Source of the DNA: Paenibacillus bovis
Lineage (GTDB): Bacteria; Bacillota; Bacilli; Paenibacillales; Paenibacillaceae
Length of the DNA stretch: 64,000 bases
Assembly (NCBI RefSeq): GCF_001421015.2
Contig: NZ_CP013023.1
Span: forward strand, 3,465,501-3,529,500
Direction of reading: 5' to 3'
The number at the start of each line of letters is the position of its first letter. The stretch's first letter is position 1. A model generated the notes under the pieces. That model searched no databases, had not been told where the DNA came from, and saw only the letters and a list, made by a program, of their open reading frames with translations. Shown here in pieces: positions 55,589 to 64,000 of the stretch. The position numbers and the translations under genes are program-made.

Positions 55589-55875
55589 GTTGTTCCTCCT
55601 CGTTGATGGGTTCTACCTGGGATCAACGAGGCGATGCAATCGGAACTATCATCATCAGGCGCTTCTTTCCTGCGTATCATGCGCGAAAGGCGCAGTGGTG
55701 CAGGATGGCTGCTGATGGACAGGATCAGCGGATAGAAATAATGCTGGCGCGATTTGCCGCCGACTGTCCAGAATTCGGTAATGCCGCAGTACAGGTGAGC
55801 GATGTACGCATAACCCACGGTCAGAATCAGCCCGATGGATAGCAGATACGGGAGCAAATCATGGAACTCGGCCAA
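55531..55875 (-). CDS. Putative regulatory leader peptide for yidC (MifM-like)
   Basis: A 114-residue ORF with a strong ribosome-binding site (AAGGAGG eight bases before TTG 55875) and TATAAT upstream (55912-55907). Residues 7-32 form a transmembrane helix (LLPYLLSIGLILTVGYAYIA). The rest is soluble, with a basic stretch RLSRMIRRKEAP (62-73) and an acidic run DDDSSD (74-79). The yidC-blocking hairpin starts ten bases after the last Asp codon, and the ORF ends 58 bases inside yidC. B. subtilis MifM has the same parts: helix, basic arrest region, acidic residues at the stall point, downstream hairpin. No sequence identity to MifM is claimed. Confidence 0.7.
   Translation of the reverse strand: MAEFHDLLPYLLSIGLILTVGYAYIAHLYCGITEFWTVGGKSRQHYFYPLILSISSHPAPLRLSRMIRRKEAPDDDSSDCIASLIPGRTHQRGGTTWTRSKDSHLRAKEAVCLA
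55598..55631 (-). promoter_or_regulatory. Hairpin sequestering the yidC ribosome-binding site
   Basis: On the minus strand CCTCGTTGAT (55631-55622) and ATCAACGAGG (55607-55598) form a perfect 10-bp stem with a 14-base loop. The 3' arm covers the first half of the yidC Shine-Dalgarno AGGAGG (55600-55595). There is no T-run, so it is not a terminator. Confidence 0.85.
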
Positions 55876-55984
55876 AGTCTTCACCTCCTTATGTCATAAT
55901 ATAGCTATTATACGCTATCCAAATCAAATGCATAAGACAAAAATCGACATGAACATGGTCAAAATAGTGAACATCCACAAAAAC

Positions 55985-56013
55985 TTGAAAACGTTTTTTC
56001 AATGATATACAAT
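55985..56013 (+). promoter_or_regulatory. bgl promoter with overlapping cre site
   Basis: TTGAAA (55985-55990), 17-base spacer, TACAAT (56008-56013). The near-palindrome TTGAAAACGTTTTTTCAA (55985-56002) over the -35 fits a CcpA cre, except that the conserved C near its end is a T. Confidence 0.75.
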
Positions 56014-56032
56014 GTGAATGTACAACTAAAAC

Positions 56033-56056
56033 AGGATTGTTACTGGTGAAGCAGGC

Positions 56057-56062
<6 letters not shown>
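56033..56062 (+). promoter_or_regulatory. Ribonucleic antiterminator (LicT/BglG-type RAT)
   Basis: GGATTGTTACTG and GCAGGCAAAACC form the two halves of a LicT/SacY RAT hairpin, almost identical to those of bgl operons. Its 3' half overlaps the 5' arm of the following terminator. Confidence 0.92.
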
Positions 56063-57672
<1,610 letters not shown>

Positions 57673-57705
57673 ACTAATACTCCCGACATTCATACTCTAC
57701 TATCC

Positions 57706-57749
57706 AAAAAGAAGCCGCCCCGATGGAATCGGAAGCGGCTTCTTTTTTT
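57706..57749 (+). terminator. Terminator after bglA
   Basis: AAGAAGCCGC/GCGGCTTCTT with inner CCGAT/ATCGG, followed by seven T residues. Confidence 0.92.
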
Positions 57750-57861
57750 GATATGCAAGTCGATAGGAAGAGCTTGTATGATACTGCACGCGAAAAACGC
57801 AGTTCAGGTAAACCCCTTCTTTTATTCGTATGATGAAGAGGAATAAGCAGCCATACCCTAT

Positions 57862-58293
57862 TTATTGTTCCCGATAAGGGTCCGAAAGCTCACAGCCCAT
57901 ATCTTCCACCTGTGGATTGGTGGATAATCGATCATAGTGGTTAAGCTTGTACTCCAGCACTTCCTGCACATCCTTCAGTCTCCGGATTTCACTACTAATA
58001 TGTTCATGCTGCTGTCTAAGTATCGTCTTGCGCTGTTCCAGCGTACTCTCTCCTTGGCTAATGAGCGCACGGAATGCTTTCATTTCTTCCAATGTCATTC
58101 CGGTCGATTTGAGCCGGGTCATGAAAATAATGCCCTGTACCTGCTCGGCCGTATAAAAACGGTGTCCGTTTGACTTGCGCTCTGCTGGTGGCAGCAGATC
58201 AATGCGTTCATAGTAGCGCAGTGTATCTTCACTGAGTCCCGTTAGTTCAGCAGCCTCACGTATGGTCATGGGCATATCCGGTATCTCAATCAT
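57862..58293 (-). CDS. MerR-family regulator (AdhR/NmlR type)
   Basis: A 143-residue regulator with the MerR winged helix (TIREAAELTGLSEDTLRYYERIDLLPP) and a long coiled dimerisation helix. It has a single Cys near the C-terminus (MGCELSDPY), so it may sense electrophiles such as aldehydes, not metals. I prefer the ATG at 58293, with GAGAGG nine bases upstream, over the frame start at 58302. It is co-directional with the SDR gene just upstream, and a MerR-type promoter drives the pair. Confidence 0.88.
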   Translation of the reverse strand: MIEIPDMPMTIREAAELTGLSEDTLRYYERIDLLPPAERKSNGHRFYTAEQVQGIIFMTRLKSTGMTLEEMKAFRALISQGESTLEQRKTILRQQHEHISSEIRRLKDVQEVLEYKLNHYDRLSTNPQVEDMGCELSDPYREQ

Positions 58294-58355
58294 CCTGCTC
58301 ATCCTCTCATCAGACCATATTTTCCTAAATAAGTGTTACCTTATAAATGTATAGC

Positions 58356-59081
58356 TTACCAAGGAATAGGTCCATTCTCATCATAAAATTGCCCAGTAGG
58401 ACCATTCTCGTCGATAAGCGCCAAACCAATTACTGTCTGCGCAGCATGTTCCACTGTACGTGGACCGCTGTTTCCATTCAAATCAGTTGCAGTATAGCCG
58501 GGGTCTACTGAATTGATCTTGATCGGAGTTTCTTTGTATTCCTTGGAAAATATGACAGTCACTGCATTGAGTGCTGTTTTGGAGCTATTATAAGACAGCG
58601 AATTGGCTTTATAATGTTCATGCGACGGATCACTATTGAATGCGAGCGAACCAAGACCACTGGATACATTGACGATTCGTCCCTGCGGCGCTTCTTTGAT
58701 TAAAGGAAGCATGATCTGCAATACCTGAATAGCACCGAATACATTAACTTCGTAGACAGTACGAATGTCTTCGATCTTCTCCTCGCTCGGAACATTACCA
58801 CCTGCTACGATGCCTGCATTATTAATCAGTACATCCAGTGAACCCGAACGTTGGCGAATCTGCTCTGCCGCGCTATGGATCGTTGCTACATCGGTTACAT
58901 CGATCTGTACATACTCTGCCTGAATACCTTCGCTCTGCAGCTTCTCTACTGCCTGCTGTCCATATGCAGGTTGACGTGCTCCCAGATAAATGTAATATCC
59001 TTTTTGTCCTAACTGTCTAGCTGCTTCATAACCGATCCCTTTATTGGCACCTGTAATCAAAACTGTCTGTTCCTGCGTCAT
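58356..59081 (-). CDS. Short-chain dehydrogenase/reductase (SDR)
   Basis: A 241-residue classical SDR. The cofactor motif is TGANKGIG (10-17), NNAG follows, and the catalytic Ser-Tyr-Lys is in VSSGLGSL and SYNSSKTALN. NADPH preference is likely given the Lys in TGANKG and the Arg in LGARQ. The C-terminus (ENGPTGQFYDENGPIPW) resembles plant/bacterial carbonyl reductases. It probably reduces an aldehyde or ketone, in line with its co-transcribed MerR regulator. AAAGGAG precedes the ATG. Confidence 0.9.
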   Translation of the reverse strand: MTQEQTVLITGANKGIGYEAARQLGQKGYYIYLGARQPAYGQQAVEKLQSEGIQAEYVQIDVTDVATIHSAAEQIRQRSGSLDVLINNAGIVAGGNVPSEEKIEDIRTVYEVNVFGAIQVLQIMLPLIKEAPQGRIVNVSSGLGSLAFNSDPSHEHYKANSLSYNSSKTALNAVTVIFSKEYKETPIKINSVDPGYTATDLNGNSGPRTVEHAAQTVIGLALIDENGPTGQFYDENGPIPW

Positions 59082-59132
59082 CTATACCGTCTCCTTTATA
59101 ATTAAAGTATGGTTGGGCGGCCGCCTATAGAA

Positions 59133-59163
59133 AGCCTACTACTTGGAGTGCACTCCAAGTCAA
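59133..59163 (-). promoter_or_regulatory. MerR-type promoter with 19-bp spacer and perfect palindrome
   Basis: On the minus strand TTGACT (59163-59158), 19-base spacer and TAGGCT (59138-59133). The spacer region holds the perfect palindrome ACTTGGAGTGCACTCCAAGT (59141-59160). The over-long spacer is the hallmark of MerR activation. Confidence 0.88.
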
Positions 59164-59183
59164 GCAACCTTTTGCAGAAATAA

Positions 59184-59290
59184 TAAAAAGATCGTGCTTT
59201 ACTCTCTTCGTATGCAGCTTGTGTTCAATGCTGCGGGCTTTGAAAACACCCTGCCCTTCGGCTCAAAAGAGTATGCACGATCTTTTTATT
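59184..59290 (-). terminator. Long terminator hairpin after the membrane protein gene
   Basis: AAAAAGATCGTGC/GCACGATCTTTTT closes a large loop with further CTCT/AGAG pairing; T-run on the minus strand. Confidence 0.75.
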
Positions 59291-59337
59291 TATTTTTCAT
59301 TTACCTGTTTATTATGGCAGGATGGACTTCCTGCAGA

Positions 59338-60465
59338 TTATTCGGCCATGGAAGAAGGTTGGTTATCCCCTTCGATCCGGGCAGAACGCCGGGCAATAAT
59401 CGCCTGAATCCACAGAATCAGCTCAATAATAAGCAGAATACTGATGATCCACGCGCCACCATTCAGGATCCAGCGATGGATATCCTGAGCCAAAGCTGAT
59501 CTGGTATGTTCGATATAGAGCGGTTCGGTACGCATCGTAAAGAAATAGAACATCCCCAGTGTGAACAGTCTTGTCCATTGGGCTGTATTATAGATGCCAA
59601 TGCCGTGGCGCCAGCCTTTTTGACGAATCCGCAGAATCGCTCGTATTCCTTCTGTACATTCCACGACGATCAGAATAAGCAGTGTAATCCACCAGAGGGT
59701 CAGAATAGCGGTATCGCTCCATGCATGGGTCGCCTGAACGACTGCACCAGTAATCGCCAGCGCGCCATACAAGATACAGTTTGTATCCGTCCAGTCCGCG
59801 ATCAGACGATCGGGTCTGCGGCTGTAGCGATACAGAATCAGTGAGACACTGATCAGATAAAATAATAATCCAAGCGCTATCATGGATTGATTGAGCCAGA
59901 ATGCTACATACCCACTACTGAACACCTGATGAAAAAGAAGCACAATGGACTGCGTGGACACGGTCGACAGCAGCAATACGCCGTGGATGCGGTCATACTG
60001 CTTTTGCAGCAATATCTGGTACCAGCCCAGACACATAAAATACAGTAAAAACAACCATAGCCCTGCATTGAGCACAGCCATAATATGAATGGTCTCCTGC
60101 ACCCAGTAGACACCGAATGAGGCGAACAAATTAATCAAAAGCGTCGATGTACCTGCCACCCAGGTGCCGATGCCGAACCGCTGCACCGGATCAGCCAGAT
60201 GATCCCGATAAAAGCTGGATCGGCGGATCGAGGCAATATAGCTCACCAGCAGATACAGCCAGACCAGTGTCGTACCGATCACCAGTGTTCTGGTCATCAG
60301 ACTATCCGGGCTCTGTCCGGACATATGCTGCCATACTCCCTGGATGAAAATACCGAGCGCCATAACAATGCTGCCGGCTGCAGTGGGTGCGACATAGAGA
60401 TTTTTATTTGCACTAAATGCGACCAGCCCCACAATCATGCAGCACAGCAGCAAAATAATCAGCAT
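59338..60465 (-). CDS. Polytopic membrane protein, about ten helices, possibly TehA/SLAC1-like
   Basis: A 375-residue integral membrane protein. The stretch FGIGTWVAGTSTLLINLFAS resembles the tellurite-resistance/C4-dicarboxylate (TehA, SLAC1) family, but I am not certain. Several His residues lie near helix ends (QETIHIM, DRIHGVL, LFHQVF, ATHAW). It is 87 bases downstream of the LysM-tailed molybdopterin oxidoreductase on the same strand with no terminator between, so they are probably co-transcribed. It might move an anion such as nitrate or nitrite, or pass electrons; both are inference. Confidence 0.65.
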   Translation of the reverse strand: MLIILLLCCMIVGLVAFSANKNLYVAPTAAGSIVMALGIFIQGVWQHMSGQSPDSLMTRTLVIGTTLVWLYLLVSYIASIRRSSFYRDHLADPVQRFGIGTWVAGTSTLLINLFASFGVYWVQETIHIMAVLNAGLWLFLLYFMCLGWYQILLQKQYDRIHGVLLLSTVSTQSIVLLFHQVFSSGYVAFWLNQSMIALGLLFYLISVSLILYRYSRRPDRLIADWTDTNCILYGALAITGAVVQATHAWSDTAILTLWWITLLILIVVECTEGIRAILRIRQKGWRHGIGIYNTAQWTRLFTLGMFYFFTMRTEPLYIEHTRSALAQDIHRWILNGGAWIISILLIIELILWIQAIIARRSARIEGDNQPSSMAE

Positions 60466-60552
60466 AGTGATTCTCCTTTATAACGGATATAAGCTCTAGT
60501 ATATCATATCACCGAAGTAGTATATCTCCGTATTGATGTGCGTTATTACAAT

Positions 60553-62973
60553 CTATCCGCGCTGCGGAATATAAGGAGGAATCGGTGCATTGACGACGGA
60601 AATAGGCACTTCCAGTGTCTGGCCGCTCTGGATATCATAAGGCGTGACCAGCCGGTTCGCCTGCAGCAGATGCTCGACAGTCAGCTGATACTGCTCGGCA
60701 ATATAATCCGCCGATTCTTCCCCGACTACAATATGCTGCTTGCGCAGCTTGTCGATCCGGCAGGCCGCCTGCTTGAATGTGGGTTGTTTGGACAGCGGAT
60801 CGGTAAAATCGGCAGTTAGATCATTGGCAGACTCATGACCTTCCCAGCTACCATAATGGAATGGCACAAATACCAGTCCTTTTTGTACTGCTGTACCGAT
60901 ACGGGCCGGCACTTCTATCCAGCCGCGCGGCGAGGTAATCCGCACCACTTCTCCCTGCACGATAGATAATGCCGCTGCATCTTCTTCGTGAATCTCCACA
61001 TAGGCATTCGGCGCAGCCATTTGCAAATAAGGTGAACGGGCAGTCTTGGTCCGGGTATGCCAGTGCCAGACCAGACGGCCGGTAGTGAGCCAGATTGGAT
61101 ATTCTTCATTCGGCTGCTCGGTCGGCGGCAGGTAGCGGGTCGCATGTAAAATAGCTTTGCCGTTGGCCTGCTTGCGGACAAATTCATCCCGGCTCAGTGC
61201 ACGGCCGCTGAATTGATCCTTGGTATAGCTCTGGGAATAATCTGCATCGGTCGGAAATTGGTAATCGCTGTATAAGCGAGGCGTTCCTGTTGGATGCTGT
61301 TCATTGGCAGGCCAGCGCATGCCGTTGTGTTGTTCCAATTTGTCATACGTCATACCGGTCATATCACAAGGTCTGCCGCGTGATACCTTTTTCCATTCTT
61401 CAAAACATTCTTCCGGTGTCGAGTAACCGATCAACGGCTGACCATCTTTGTCTTTGAGACCCATACGGCGGGCAAAATCAATCAGAATCTGCAGATCACT
61501 TTTGACACCTTCAGGCGCTTCTACCGCTTTGCGAAGTACATTGATCGTACGGTCGGCATTCTCCATCGTGCCTTCTTTTTCTCCCCATAATGCAACAGGC
61601 AGGATCACATCGGCCACCTTGGCGGTTTCGGTGAGGAAAGGGTCCTGCACCACAACGAATATACTTTCCAGCGCTTTGCGTGCACGGCGGCGGTTCGGCA
61701 GAGATACCATCGGGTTGGTACCGATATTCCAGAAAAAAGTAACTTTTCCCTGCTCGATCATATCCAGCTGCTCCTCGATTCCTTTTTCCGGACCGGCGGG
61801 CAGCGTTTCTTCCTCTACATTCCACAGATCGGCCATTTCCTGCAGATGCTGCGGATTCATCGGATTACGCTGGGCAGGGTATGTTCCTACTCCACCTGCT
61901 GTACGATTCGCAGAAGAGCTCGGCTGACCTGCCATATGCAACGGACCGCAGCCCGGCTTGCCGATCTGACCGCGGATCAGATGCATATTGTTGATCGCTA
62001 CGCAGGCTGTAGTAGCGTCTGCACTCTGGAACGTTCCCTGCAGCGTCGTTGTTACCATGGATGGCGTCTCTCCCAGCACCCGGGCTGCTTCATGCAGCTG
62101 CTCTACAGGAATACCCGTGATCTTCGACGTTTTCTCTGGTGTCCAATCTGCGACCGATTGCTTCATTTCATCAAAACCAATCGTATACTGTTCGACAAAT
62201 TGCTGATCAATATGTCCATTTTGGATCATCAGATGAACAAGTCCATTGAGCAGCGCTACATTGGTACCCGGAATCAACTGCAAATGCAGATCTGCATGAC
62301 GGGCAGTTAACGTATGGCGAGGATCAACGGCAATGATATAAGGCTTGCCTTCCCGCTGTTTGCGCTGCATAATCCGCTCATGCAGTACTGTTCCTGTCTC
62401 CGCTACATTATGACCGAACAGCATCAATGTATCGGTTACATCGACATCGTCAAAGGAAGCCGGTGTTCCATCTGCGCCAAATGACTGCAGCAGGCAGAAC
62501 TCTGTAGTTGCTGTACAGAGGCGGGTATTGGCATCCAGCAAATGGGTATGCAGGCCGGCACGGCCGATTTTGGCAATTGTATAGTAGTCTTCCAGGTATC
62601 CCTGACCAGTGGAATAGATCGCGATACTGTTACTGCCCTGCTGCTCCAGGGATTCTTTTGCTTTGGAGACAATCAGCTCCATTGCTTCTTCCCAGCTCGC
62701 CGGTTCCAGCTGCCCATTATCCCGGCGAATCAGCGGTGTCAGCAGCCGGTCGGAACTGTTATTGGCATACCATTGATTTTCCCCTTTGGGACCGAGTCGT
62801 CCACGGTTGATCGGATGCTGTCCATTCCCTTTGATACCGACGATTTTGTCGTCTTTGACAGCAATATGACAGCCGCAGCCGATTGAGCAAATATTGCAGG
62901 TGCTATACACCCATTTATCGACTTCACCCTGACTGTATATGTTCATATCAATACGTTCTTTTTGCCAGCTCAT
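60553..62973 (-). CDS. Molybdopterin oxidoreductase (NasC/NarB-like nitrate reductase) with C-terminal LysM domain
   Basis: An 806-residue molybdenum enzyme without Tat signal, so cytoplasmic. The N-terminal Fe-S region has Cys26, Cys29, Cys33 and Cys35 (CNICSIGCGC); the usual fourth ligand in the N-x-G-x-LCxKG motif is Gly here (RGRLGPKGEN). Cys153 in TRLCTATTEFC is the likely Mo ligand, as in assimilatory and periplasmic nitrate reductases. The last 60 residues form a LysM-like domain (YIAEQYQLTVEHLLQANRLV, then IQSGQTLEVPI). B. subtilis NasC is about 100 residues shorter. It overlaps the upstream ORF by four bases. GGAGGTG precedes the ATG. Confidence 0.88.
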   Translation of the reverse strand: MSWQKERIDMNIYSQGEVDKWVYSTCNICSIGCGCHIAVKDDKIVGIKGNGQHPINRGRLGPKGENQWYANNSSDRLLTPLIRRDNGQLEPASWEEAMELIVSKAKESLEQQGSNSIAIYSTGQGYLEDYYTIAKIGRAGLHTHLLDANTRLCTATTEFCLLQSFGADGTPASFDDVDVTDTLMLFGHNVAETGTVLHERIMQRKQREGKPYIIAVDPRHTLTARHADLHLQLIPGTNVALLNGLVHLMIQNGHIDQQFVEQYTIGFDEMKQSVADWTPEKTSKITGIPVEQLHEAARVLGETPSMVTTTLQGTFQSADATTACVAINNMHLIRGQIGKPGCGPLHMAGQPSSSANRTAGGVGTYPAQRNPMNPQHLQEMADLWNVEEETLPAGPEKGIEEQLDMIEQGKVTFFWNIGTNPMVSLPNRRRARKALESIFVVVQDPFLTETAKVADVILPVALWGEKEGTMENADRTINVLRKAVEAPEGVKSDLQILIDFARRMGLKDKDGQPLIGYSTPEECFEEWKKVSRGRPCDMTGMTYDKLEQHNGMRWPANEQHPTGTPRLYSDYQFPTDADYSQSYTKDQFSGRALSRDEFVRKQANGKAILHATRYLPPTEQPNEEYPIWLTTGRLVWHWHTRTKTARSPYLQMAAPNAYVEIHEEDAAALSIVQGEVVRITSPRGWIEVPARIGTAVQKGLVFVPFHYGSWEGHESANDLTADFTDPLSKQPTFKQAACRIDKLRKQHIVVGEESADYIAEQYQLTVEHLLQANRLVTPYDIQSGQTLEVPISVVNAPIPPYIPQRG

Positions 62974-63467
62974 AGGCTCACCTCCAGATAAAAGGTCGGC
63001 ACGACATACTTGATTGCCGCCTGACCATACATTTCACGCAGATGTACAGCGATCTCATCCAGCTGCTCACGCATATGCTCATACCGACTATGAACCTGAT
63101 CGGTATGCTCTGTCTCAAATGAAGGCATCCAGTGCACAGCTCGTACCCAGGCACGCATAGTCGGTTCTGCCACTTCATTATTCTGATATAAAATCGACAA
63201 ATATGAACGAATCTGATCAAGCGACACTGCAGCTGAATCGGAGTGCTGCTCGGACTGAGATGACGGCTTATGATTTTTATGATCTTCATGATGTATTTGC
63301 TCCGAGTCAGCGGTTAATACAGGGATTAGCTTTTCCAGTGCTTCTTGTTGTTCGTGGAGTGAATAGCGAATCAACTCAATAAGTGGATGCTTCATCGGTG
63401 CAGTCTGCTCCAGCACCTGATTAACATCGTCCGACATCGCTTTGCAATAAGGCAGTAATGGATTCAT
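62970..63467 (-). CDS. Helical protein of unknown function, coupled to the molybdoenzyme gene
   Basis: A 165-residue, mostly helical soluble protein with a central His/Ser/Asp-rich low-complexity stretch (HHEDHKNHKPSSQSEQHSD). I recognise no family. It overlaps the molybdopterin oxidoreductase start by four bases (ATGA), so the two are made together. A role as assembly factor or small partner subunit, like NarJ/NapD, is possible from position, but no chaperone motif is seen. The ATG at 63467 has GAGGAGG upstream. Confidence 0.75.
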   Translation of the reverse strand: MNPLLPYCKAMSDDVNQVLEQTAPMKHPLIELIRYSLHEQQEALEKLIPVLTADSEQIHHEDHKNHKPSSQSEQHSDSAAVSLDQIRSYLSILYQNNEVAEPTMRAWVRAVHWMPSFETEHTDQVHSRYEHMREQLDEIAVHLREMYGQAAIKYVVPTFYLEVSL

Positions 63468-63596
63468 GCTGTACCTCCTCGAGTTGGCAGAGCCAAAATA
63501 ATTCTCTGCTCAGGATAGGATCGTTATAGTTATACAAGGTCATAAGCCATTACCCAAATTTTGAATATGCCTACCTCTACATATGTATACTCACGC

Positions 63597-63643
63597 AAAA
63601 TAACCGATAGTCTGCAGCGATAACAGCAGATCTATCGGTTATT
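63597..63643. terminator. Terminator of the aldo/keto reductase gene
   Basis: AATAACCGATAG/CTATCGGTTATT with inner CTGC/GCAG, T-rich on the minus strand. The remaining 170 bases to 63813 hold no gene I can see. Confidence 0.75.
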
Positions 63644-63813
63644 TATACATAATTAATGCTGTGATGATATTTAAGAATTATTCGGTCAGGAAAGTATCGC
63701 TTCTACGTGCTATGGTCGTATACGCAAACGGCTTACCTGCCGACTCATCCACCATGCAGTATGACCGGATTTGTTATAGAATACAGCGGCTGGTTATACG
63801 TTATACGCCTACA

Positions 63814-64000
63814 TCAGATCTGTCCGACCCACTCCGATTCGGCAGTAGCGAACCAGCGCTGACGAATATGGTCGAACTCTTCTTTGGACAGTACTCCGTC
63901 TGCGATCAGGGCTGCATTTTCAGACCAGCGGTTAGGCTTGGTTGTACCAACAATCATCGTATCCACACCGGGAATACTCAGTGTAAATCGCAGCGCCTGC
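63814..64000 (-). CDS. Aldo/keto reductase, C-terminal fragment
   Basis: Only the last 61 codons are inside the window; the gene continues past the right edge. The sequence ALRFTLSIPGVDTMIVGTTK, PNRWSENAAL and LSKEEFDHIRQRW is typical of the last barrel strand and C-terminal helices of aldo/keto reductases, with the NADP-binding stretch (IVGTTKPNRWSENA). Substrate cannot be told from this part. Confidence 0.88.
   Translation of the reverse strand, partial: QALRFTLSIPGVDTMIVGTTKPNRWSENAALIADGVLSKEEFDHIRQRWFATAESEWVGQI

Overview
The window reads as chromosomal DNA of a spore-forming, facultatively anaerobic Bacillota of the Paenibacillus type. Shine-Dalgarno sequences are strong (AAGGAGG, GGAGGT), GTG and TTG starts are common, and there is an SLH-anchored surface protein, a T-box leader, a BglG/LicT antiterminator leader, CcpA-like cre sites, a CYP102 fusion P450 and an Nre-type nitrate system. 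Base composition looks even, close to half GC in genes and AT-rich between them. I see no rRNA, tRNA, IS element, prophage or CRISPR array.

1-7.2 kb: respiratory nitrate reductase narGHJI followed by nreA and the start of nreB, with an NreC-like box before narG. 7.2-17.6 kb: a small secreted protein, an alpha-amylase behind a LacI/CcpA-type operator, hypothetical proteins, an AAA ATPase, two paralogous COG0523 zinc metallochaperones each behind a Zur box, a SUKH protein, and a small membrane protein with no ATG/GTG/TTG start. 17.7-20.4 kb: an operon of a zinc-finger membrane protein, an Lgt-like membrane enzyme with altered catalytic residues and a radical SAM protein of the MJ0619/Tes type; I read it as a candidate undescribed lipid or lipoprotein modification system. 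20.5-33.3 kb: a secreted stalk-domain protein, fatR-CYP102, small proteins, an ArsR-controlled CoA-disulfide reductase fused to rhodanese, TusA and DsrE domains, an NlpC/P60 hydrolase with a structured leader, and a PilZ protein.

33.7-46.3 kb: metal and drug resistance. It holds a Zn/Cd P-type ATPase and a CDF exporter that share a 22-bp operator, a CzrA-like sensor, arsR-arsB, an MFS pump with tandem MarR boxes, a MATE pump divergent from a TetR gene with three operators, and glnS with a Gln T-box. 46.4-55.9 kb: a very large SLH surface protein, a ZIP transporter, lrgAB, and a lipoprotein YidC. The yidC gene is preceded by a short membrane-inserted leader ORF and a perfect hairpin hiding the yidC ribosome-binding site, the layout of the MifM translation-arrest switch. 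56-64 kb: a phospho-beta-glucosidase under cre and antiterminator control, an SDR-MerR pair, an operon with a LysM-tailed molybdopterin oxidoreductase, and the end of an aldo/keto reductase.

Links between regions: nitrate respiration (narGHJI-nre) and a second nitrate-reductase-like enzyme share a need for molybdenum cofactor. Zinc traffic is controlled in both directions: Zur boxes on the metallochaperones for starvation, CzrA-type operators on cadA and czcD for excess. Most regulators sit beside a recognisable palindromic site, so much of the local regulation can be read from the sequence.
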